Source of the DNA: Kingella negevensis
GTDB lineage: Bacteria > Pseudomonadota > Gammaproteobacteria > Burkholderiales > Neisseriaceae
NCBI RefSeq assembly: GCF_030177895.1
Contig: NZ_CP123448.1
Location: 1,116,001 to 1,180,000, forward strand
Length of the DNA stretch: 64,000 nt
Direction of reading: 5' to 3'
Notes under the pieces: generated by a model
Told to the model about the DNA's origin: nothing
The model's input: only the letters and a program-made list of their open reading frames with translations
Databases searched by the model: none
Made by a program: the position numbers and the translations under genes
In this document: piece after piece, positions 57,105 through 64,000 of the stretch
How the letters are laid out: each line of letters begins with the position of its first letter
Numbering within the stretch: the first letter of the stretch is position 1

Positions 57105-57119
57105 TATCATTTGAAGAAC
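57097..57119 (-). other. 23S processing stem, 5' side
   Basis: Exact complement of 54206-54228; see that entry. Confidence 0.8.
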
Positions 57120-57496
57120 CTTCTGACTTTGTTAATCAGTGCGTTGACTACATGACTAACTTAGATTCTCTACTTTGATAAAGCTTACTGCTTGTTGTGT
57201 ACTAACCTTGCCTTTTGAATTCAAGGTTAGTTGATACAATCATCACCCAAATTTTGTCATTCGATTTGTTGCCTTTACAGGCTGCCTGAAATACTGTTGC
57301 ATCAGCATCCCAAACCAAATCGACAACATTGTCTTTGTTTGTTGATTTCGGCTTTCCAATTTGTTAAAGATCGATGCGTTTAATTATACTTCTTCTCAGC
57401 TTTCGCTTATAAAAATATATCGCAAATTAAAGTAAGCTCGCCAGTTTATCTAAACTTGCTTTAATTTGCAATCTAATTTTTCATTTTATTTAATCT
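57120..57496 (-). other. tRNA-Ala to 23S spacer
   Basis: 377 bp without a gene. Contains a local inverted repeat (CTAACCTTG...CAAGGTTAG near 57201-57231), one DUS (57282-57292) and a boxA antitermination site at 57361-57372. Otherwise AT-rich spacer. Confidence 0.7.
57361..57372 (-). promoter_or_regulatory. boxA antitermination site in the 16S-23S spacer
   Basis: On the minus strand GATCTTTAACAA, matching the rrn boxA core CTTTAACAA bound by NusB/S10. Confidence 0.7.
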
Positions 57497-57572
57497 TGGT
57501 GGAGGCAAACGGGATCGAACCGATGACCCCCTGCTTGCAAAGCAGGTGCTCTACCAACTGAGCTATGCCCCC
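57497..57572 (-). tRNA. tRNA-Ala (anticodon TGC)
   Basis: 76 nt including encoded CCA. Acceptor GGGGGCA pairs with TGCCTCC; D-loop AGCTCAGTTGGTAGAGC; anticodon loop CTTTGCAAG with TGC; T-loop GGTTCGATCCC. Confidence 0.97.
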
Positions 57573-57629
57573 AGTATTTACCTATTAAATTGATTTCTTT
57601 TTCTTCTAATTTAACTCAGTTTATTCTCT

Positions 57630-57706
<77 letters not shown>

Positions 57707-57730
57707 TATGTGTCGCATCTTTATTTCAGC

Positions 57731-57748
57731 TTACCGATAAGTGTGAGT
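57731..57748 (-). other. 16S processing stem, 3' side
   Basis: TTACCGATAAGTGTGAGT (plus strand) is exactly complementary to 59427-59444 on the other side of the 16S gene: an 18-bp RNase III processing stem. Confidence 0.8.
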
Positions 57749-57771
57749 ACCTAATCGCCTCTTCTTTTCTC

Positions 57772-59316
<1,545 letters not shown>

Positions 59317-59426
59317 ATCTCTAACTTACTTAACTTCTGGTCTGCTTCAAAGAAACCAACAAAGAGTAACTAACCAAAGTTAATCACAATCTTGTCTGTT
59401 TTTGTCGCAGTGTGAGACCATCAGGC

Positions 59427-59444
59427 ACTCACACTTATCGGTAA
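59427..59444 (-). other. 16S processing stem, 5' side
   Basis: Exact 18-nt complement of 57731-57748. The CTCACAC part can also pair locally with GTGTGAG at 59409-59416. Confidence 0.8.
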
Positions 59445-59451
59445 TCTGTTC

Positions 59452-59462
59452 TGTTAAAGAGC
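59452..59462 (-). promoter_or_regulatory. boxA antitermination site in the rRNA leader
   Basis: On the minus strand GCTCTTTAACA, an exact match to the rrn boxA core. Confidence 0.8.
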
Positions 59463-59542
59463 TTGTCTCAGAAATCTAAATCCACTATAATTCAGTAGTT
59501 CTTCTTTTCTTTTTCTTCGTTGCCGTAGCAGCGAAGAACCGA

Positions 59543-59571
59543 ATAATACGCATCTACCTCTAAATCGTCAA
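59543..59571 (-). promoter_or_regulatory. rRNA operon promoter
   Basis: -35 TTGACG (59566-59571) and -10 TATTAT (59543-59548) on the minus strand with an exact 17-bp spacer. An A/T-rich stretch at 59578-59650 fits an UP element. The 459-bp leader region from 59317 to 59775 otherwise holds boxA and the processing stem. Confidence 0.85.
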
Positions 59572-59735
59572 CTCCTAATTCGCAAAAAAATTTAAAAAAT
59601 TCTACAAAAATATACCAACCCATTATTTATTAAGAAATTTTATTTCCATATTTTTTTACTTTTCTTCTGCATAAATCCATACAAACTGATACGCAACTTA
59701 AATATCTCTCCAAAGAAATCTTTCTTAACCCAAAC

Positions 59736-59772
59736 AAAAAGCAGCCTGAAAGAGATTTCAGGCTGCTTTTTG
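59736..59772 (-). terminator. DUS-pair terminator after mutL
   Basis: AAAAAGCAGCCTGAAA and TTTCAGGCTGCTTTTT, 3 bp beyond the mutL stop. Confidence 0.85.
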
Positions 59773-59774
59773 TT

Positions 59775-61658
59775 TTACTGCCCACGCAAAAACAACGAAT
59801 CCAAATCCGCCAAACTCAAACGTACCCAAGTCGGGCGACCATGATTGCATTGATTGCTGCGTTCAGTTGCTTCCATATCGCGCAGCAACGCATTCATTTC
59901 AGGTAACGTCAGTTGTCGTCCAGCGCGTACCGAACCATGGCACGCCATTGTCCCCAAAATTTGATTTTCTAGCGATTCAATGGTTTGCGAACTGCCAACT
60001 GCCGCCAATTCACGCAAAACATCTTTCGCCAATTCCGCCACGTCTGATTTCCCCAACATTTGTGGCACAGAACGCACCGCCAACTGTCCATCGCCCATTT
60101 CTACCAAACTCAAACCATAATCACGCAATGTTTCAGCAAAATCCGCTGCTGTGGCTCGTTCTTCGTGTGAAGCAGAAAAAATAACTGGAATCAACAATAT
60201 TTGCGCTTTCAGGCTGCCTGAAACGCGCGCCGCTTTCATTCTTTCGTAATTCACACGTTCCGCCGCCGCGTGCATATCTACCAAAATCAAACCGTCCGCC
60301 GTTTGCGCCAAAATGTAAATTCCCAATAATTGCGCCAACGCAAAACCCAATGGGTATTCTGGCGTTTCTGTTTTAGGCTCAACAGCTTGAATTGTATTTT
60401 CAGGCTGCCTGAAAGATTCAAATGCACTCAATTCATCATCACGATACAACTCCACGTAAGTATTTATCGCAGATTGACGTTCGCGCAAAGTCAAACTTCG
60501 CTGCTGCGGTGCGTGAAACGCCGAATAACTCACAGGTGTAACTTTTTGATAATGATTAGGAAAATCTGTTTTCAGGCTGCCTGAAAAATCCGTTTTCGTA
60601 TTGGTAGATTGATTGGCAACTCGCTCCTGCAAAATCTCGCCCACATTGCTCACGCTGTCGGTAACATCGGCACGAGTATCCGCCAATACCTTGTTTAAAC
60701 AATGAAAAATTAACTGATGCACCGCCTGACTGTCGCGGAAACGAATTTCCGTCTTGGTCGGGTGGACGTTCACATCAACCCATTCAGGTGGAATGTCCAA
60801 AAACAGCACAAACGCTGGCGTAATCTGATTATGCAACACATCGCGATACGCCTGCTTGACCGCGTGCAACATCACTTTATCGCGCACAAAACGATTGTTT
60901 ACAAAGCAAAATTGCAAATCCGATTTGCCTTTCGCAAAAGTTGGCTTGGAAATAAAACCGCGCAAACGCAAGGCATTTTCGCCGCTATCCACAGGCAAAC
61001 AGGCTGCCTGAAAATCCGCACCCATAATTTTCGCCACGCGCTGTTCCGCCGATTGTGCTGGATAATGAAACACGTTTTTGCCATTGTTTTTCAAAGAAAA
61101 CTCAATCTGCGGATTCGCCAACGCCAAACGCTCCAACATCGTGGCGCAATGCGCGTATTCCGTGTTTTCTGATTTCAAAAATTTGCGCCGCGCTGGCGTG
61201 TTGAAAAACAATTCCGCCACTTCCACCGTTGTGCCGACTGGGTGCGCAGCTGCCTGAACGCCGCTTAATGTGCCGTCTTCGGCGCGAATTTGGTGCGCGT
61301 GGGCTTGCTCGGCGGTGCGGCTGGTCAATGTGAGCCGCGACACCGAAGCAATGCTCGCCAAACCTTCGCCGCGAAAACCCATGCTGCGGACGTGTTCCAA
61401 ATCAGATAAATCTTTGATTTTGCTGGTAGCGTGGCGCGACAAGGCAAGGGGCAAATCGTCTGCGTGAATGCCGCCGCCGTTGTCGTTTACGCGAATCAGT
61501 TTAATGCCGCCGCCTGCGATTTCGATGTGAATGGCGGTCGCGCCTGCGTCTAGGCTGTTTTCTACGATTTCTTTGAGCGCGTTGGCTGGACGTTCGACCA
61601 CTTCGCCTGCGGCAATTTGGTTGATTAAATGGCTGGGTAACGAGTTAATTCGGGACAT
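59775..61658 (-). CDS. mutL: MutL, DNA mismatch repair protein
   Basis: Links MutS mismatch recognition to strand removal. 627 residues from the ATG at 61658. The GHKL ATPase is complete: IAAGEVVERPANALKEIVENSLDAGA, VNDNGGGI, SRHATSKI, MGFRGEGLASIASV. The C-terminal domain has the endonuclease motif DMHAAAERVNYE and CNHGRPTWVRL, as in MutL proteins that nick DNA themselves and lack a MutH partner. The linker (about 340-450) contains several DUS copies read as protein (FSGSLKTDF, FRQPENTIQ); another lies at VSGSLKAQ. Confidence 0.95.
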   Translation of the reverse strand: MSRINSLPSHLINQIAAGEVVERPANALKEIVENSLDAGATAIHIEIAGGGIKLIRVNDNGGGIHADDLPLALSRHATSKIKDLSDLEHVRSMGFRGEGLASIASVSRLTLTSRTAEQAHAHQIRAEDGTLSGVQAAAHPVGTTVEVAELFFNTPARRKFLKSENTEYAHCATMLERLALANPQIEFSLKNNGKNVFHYPAQSAEQRVAKIMGADFQAACLPVDSGENALRLRGFISKPTFAKGKSDLQFCFVNNRFVRDKVMLHAVKQAYRDVLHNQITPAFVLFLDIPPEWVDVNVHPTKTEIRFRDSQAVHQLIFHCLNKVLADTRADVTDSVSNVGEILQERVANQSTNTKTDFSGSLKTDFPNHYQKVTPVSYSAFHAPQQRSLTLRERQSAINTYVELYRDDELSAFESFRQPENTIQAVEPKTETPEYPLGFALAQLLGIYILAQTADGLILVDMHAAAERVNYERMKAARVSGSLKAQILLIPVIFSASHEERATAADFAETLRDYGLSLVEMGDGQLAVRSVPQMLGKSDVAELAKDVLRELAAVGSSQTIESLENQILGTMACHGSVRAGRQLTLPEMNALLRDMEATERSNQCNHGRPTWVRLSLADLDSLFLRGQ

Positions 61659-61802
61659 TTGAATAAGCAATCCTATAAAGTATAGCCGCAATTCTAAAGG
61701 TTTTTCAGGCAGCCTGAAAACTTTTACTTGAAAACAATTCCTATTTTTAGCAGCCTGAAATTAGGCTACAGTTCCGTTTTTTTCTTTCGCAGAAAAACCA
61801 CA

Positions 61803-62551
61803 GTGTTCCAACTCAAAAAACCACATTCATCGTGCCAGAGCGCACGCTATTACACACAATCAATCTCGAATTGCAGCCTGAAAAAGTGTACGGCTTAATC
61901 GGGCATAATGGCTCGGGCAAGTCCACGCTACTCAAATTATTGGTGAGACAAAACCACGCCACAACAGGCGAAATCCTATTAAACGGCAAAAACGTCCAAG
62001 ACTATGCCCCACGCGAATACGCCAAATTGCTCGCCTATCTACCACAACATCTCCCATCCGCCGCCACGCTCACATCAGAAGAACTCGTTGCCATGGGGTG
62101 ATACGAATGGACAGGCTTACTCGGGCACAGCAGCGAATCCGACAAACAAGCCATAGACCGCGCCTTTGAACTCACGCACACCGAAAAATTCCGCCACGAA
62201 TTTGTGGACAACCTGTCAGGTGGCGAACGTTCGCGCGTGTGGCTAGCCATGTGTTTAGCACAGCAAAGCCAATATTTATTGCTAGACGAACCGCTCGCCG
62301 CTTTAGACATTGCACACCAGCTAGAAGTGATGACGCTCATCAAAGAACTCTCACGGAGCCTGAAACTCGGTGTGATTATCGTCATTCACGACATCAATTT
62401 AGCTGCCCGATTTTGCGATGAACTCGTTGCACTGCACCAAGGGCATTTACTGAAAGTCGGCACGCCAAACGAAATCATGACCGCAGACGTATTGCGCGAA
62501 ATTTACAGCGTAGATATGCACATTTGCAGCACCCCGTTTCAGGCGATGTGA
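61803..62551 (+). pseudogene. fhuC: fhuC-like siderophore ABC ATPase with in-frame stop
   Basis: Resembles FhuC, the ATPase for hydroxamate siderophore import: VPERTLLHTINLEL, Walker A GLIGHNGSGKSTLLK, YLPQHLPSAATLTSEELVAMG, LSGGERSRVWLAMCLAQ, Walker B YLLLDEPLAALDIAHQ, and VIHDINLAARFCDELVAL. The frame is broken by a TGA at 62099-62101 where FhuC has Arg (GRYPW), probably CGA to TGA. The N-terminus (FQLKK...) is also in another frame, across an A6 run near 61815-61820. No fhuB permease is in the window. The protein is not expected to be made whole. Confidence 0.8.
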
Positions 62552-62594
62552 TGGCAGTGCCGCAACCCCAAAAGTTATCTATATGTAATATACG

Positions 62595-63395
62595 ATGAAA
62601 AAATCCCTGCTTATTCCATTACTCACGCCTCTACTCGCCCAAGCCGCGCCACGCATTGCCACATCAGACTGGACAGTCGCCAAAACCCTAACCGCGCTAG
62701 GCAATCCGCCCATTATGCTTGGCAACAAATGCGCCTACAACATCTGGGTTTCCCACCCCAAACAGCCCAACACCGTTGCCGACATGGGTTTACGTTTGCA
62801 GCCAAACATAGAATATCTCTACCGCATGCAGCCTGAAATGTTTTTGCAAACGCCATTTTACGCCAGTATCACACCGCAACTTGCGCGGATTGCCCCAGTT
62901 CACAACATAGAAATCGCCACAGCACAAGGCACAACATGGGCGCAAACCAAACCACAAGCCGAAAAACTGATTGCCAACACAAAAAAACAGTTCGCCGCGC
63001 AAAAACAGTAGCTTGCCGCACACGCCCATCGCCCGATTGCCGTGGTGCAATTCGCCGACACGCGCCACGTCCGCATTTATGGCAACATCAGCCTATTTCA
63101 TGTTGTGCTAGGCAAACTCGGTTTACAAAACGCGTGGACAGGCGAAAGCAACGCGTGGGGTTTTGCCAATATTGCGTTGGGCGATTTAGCCAAGCTAGCT
63201 GAAAACACGCTGCTGATTATTGTGAAACCCAATCCCGTAGGTTTGGAAAACGCGCTGCAACACAGCGTTTTGTAGCAACGCTTGCCGATGTCACGCCGTG
63301 AGAATCATCGTTTTCTTGATGCAACTTGGGCTTATGACGCATTGCCGTCTATGCGACGATTTGCGGATTTGTTGGCGGCGGCGGTTCGCGCGTGA
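62595..63395 (+). pseudogene. fhuD: fhuD-like siderophore-binding protein with two in-frame stops
   Basis: Periplasmic binding-protein type with a short signal peptide (MKKSLLIPLLTPLLAQAA), then PRIATSDWTVAKTLTALGNPPIMLGN and the FhuD-like WVSHPKQPN. In-frame TAG codons lie at 63009-63011 (probably from CAG) and 63273-63275 (probably from TGG: VL-W-QRLP). The frame then runs to a TGA at 63393-63395 through FLDATWAYDALPSMRRFADLL. It follows fhuC directly, in the order of fhuCD operons. Confidence 0.8.
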
Positions 63396-63396
63396 A

Positions 63397-63438
63397 TTTT
63401 CAGGCTGCATTTTTTAGACTAGATTGCAGCCTGAAAAA
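63397..63438 (+). terminator. DUS-pair hairpin after fhuD
   Basis: TTTTCAGGCTGCA and TGCAGCCTGAAAA around a 13-base loop; another DUS pair follows at 63442-63459. Confidence 0.65.
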
Positions 63439-63503
63439 TATCTTTCAGGCTGCCTGAAATCTTTTATAATACAATCTTTACAAAAAACCTAATAAACTTA
63501 ACC

Positions 63504-64000
63504 ATGTCCCTTATCCAAGAGCTACCCAACTGCCCATTAGACATCATTGGCGATGTACACGGACAACTCGAAGCCCTGCAAAACCTCCTCCATTATCTCG
63601 GCTACACCCCCACAGGCAAACACCCACAAGGTCGCAAAATCGTATTCGTCGGCGACCTAGTAGACCGTGGACCCGATTCACCAGCCGTATTAGAGTGGTA
63701 CAAACAAGCCCACCAAGCAGGCAACGCCTACATGGTGCTCGGCAATCACGAACTCAACCTACTCATGAACGAACCCAAAGACGGTTCAGGCTGGTTTTTC
63801 AACTGCCGCGCAGAAAAAGACAGCCACAACTACGCCCCGTGGCAAATGCAGCCTGAAAACACAAAAAAACAACTCATCAACTTTCTCAAGCAACAACCCC
63901 TAGTATTAGAGCGTAGCGACTTACGCATCGTCCACGCCGCATGGCTACCCAAATCCATCGCCAAACTACAAGCCCACAACACCAGCGATTTACTCACACT
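63504..64000 (+). CDS. Calcineurin-like metallophosphatase (3' end outside window)
   Basis: The first 165 codons of a phosphoprotein phosphatase/diadenosine tetraphosphatase-type enzyme. Metal-binding motifs: DIIGDVHGQLEAL (about 13-25), FVGDLVDRGPDSPAVLEW (about 47-64) and VLGNHELNLL (about 77-86). An in-frame DUS gives MQPENTKK. It resembles PrpE or ApaH relatives; the true substrate is unknown. ATG at 63504, behind a DUS. Confidence 0.85.
   Translation, partial: MSLIQELPNCPLDIIGDVHGQLEALQNLLHYLGYTPTGKHPQGRKIVFVGDLVDRGPDSPAVLEWYKQAHQAGNAYMVLGNHELNLLMNEPKDGSGWFFNCRAEKDSHNYAPWQMQPENTKKQLINFLKQQPLVLERSDLRIVHAAWLPKSIAKLQAHNTSDLLT

Overview
The window is bacterial chromosomal DNA from the family Neisseriaceae. 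The clearest sign is a short repeat present many times: GCAGCCTGAAA and its complement TTTCAGGCTGC, usually extended to AGGCAGCCTGAA or AGGCTGCCTGAA. These are the DNA uptake sequence (DUS) dialects known from Kingella and Simonsiella. A Neisseria-type tbpB-tbpA pair and a comE-like gene beside an rRNA operon agree. The DUS points to the Kingella/Simonsiella/Alysiella side of the family; the species cannot be fixed from this window. DUS copies occur singly, as inverted pairs forming terminators, and inside reading frames, where they encode GSLK, QPEK or RLPEN-like tracts.

Layout. 1-7.9 kb: clpA (cut by the window edge), clpS, a cold-shock gene, mltG, a bolA-family gene, xerC, fhs, yidD, hslO. 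8-18.4 kb: a LysR regulator, two tandem DASS-family dicarboxylate transporters, a NuoF-like NADH-binding subunit, a FrdA-like flavoprotein and a FrdB-like iron-sulfur protein, with a class I fumarase diverging from them. The divergent intergenic region carries a perfect FNR box. This looks like an anaerobic, NADH-linked, soluble fumarate reductase module with its own transporters and fumarase, and is the most interesting locus. 18.5-25.5 kb: rbfA, a decayed LprI-like gene, a secreted protein, an XRE regulator with an internal stop, a helical-repeat protein, thiN, an IS1-family element inside an acetyltransferase gene, rsmI and a NERD-domain protein. 25.6-42.7 kb: a YadGH-type ABC exporter, pta, rlmJ, ubiD, a broken Lgt-like gene, prfB, gap, zinc-independent ribosomal protein paralogs rpmE2-rpmJ2 under a Zur-type box, nadK, gshA, lpxK and argE.

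42.8-50.5 kb is an AT-rich, DUS-poor segment: a second IS1-family copy, tbpA and tbpB (transferrin iron uptake) behind a Fur-like palindrome, an IS5-family element and an orphan membrane protein. 50.5-59.6 kb: uvrA, a ComE-like lipoprotein and a complete rRNA operon on the minus strand (16S, tRNA-Ile, tRNA-Ala, 23S, 5S) with promoter, boxA sites and processing stems. 59.7-64 kb: mutL, decayed fhuC and fhuD genes (hydroxamate siderophore uptake) and the start of a metallophosphatase.

Gene decay is a second theme. Seven in-frame stop codons lie in five otherwise readable genes, and frameshifts lie in at least two more. The ruined fhu genes beside an intact transferrin system suggest a shift from siderophore to host iron. 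All functional calls come from reading the sequence and known family motifs; no database search was run.
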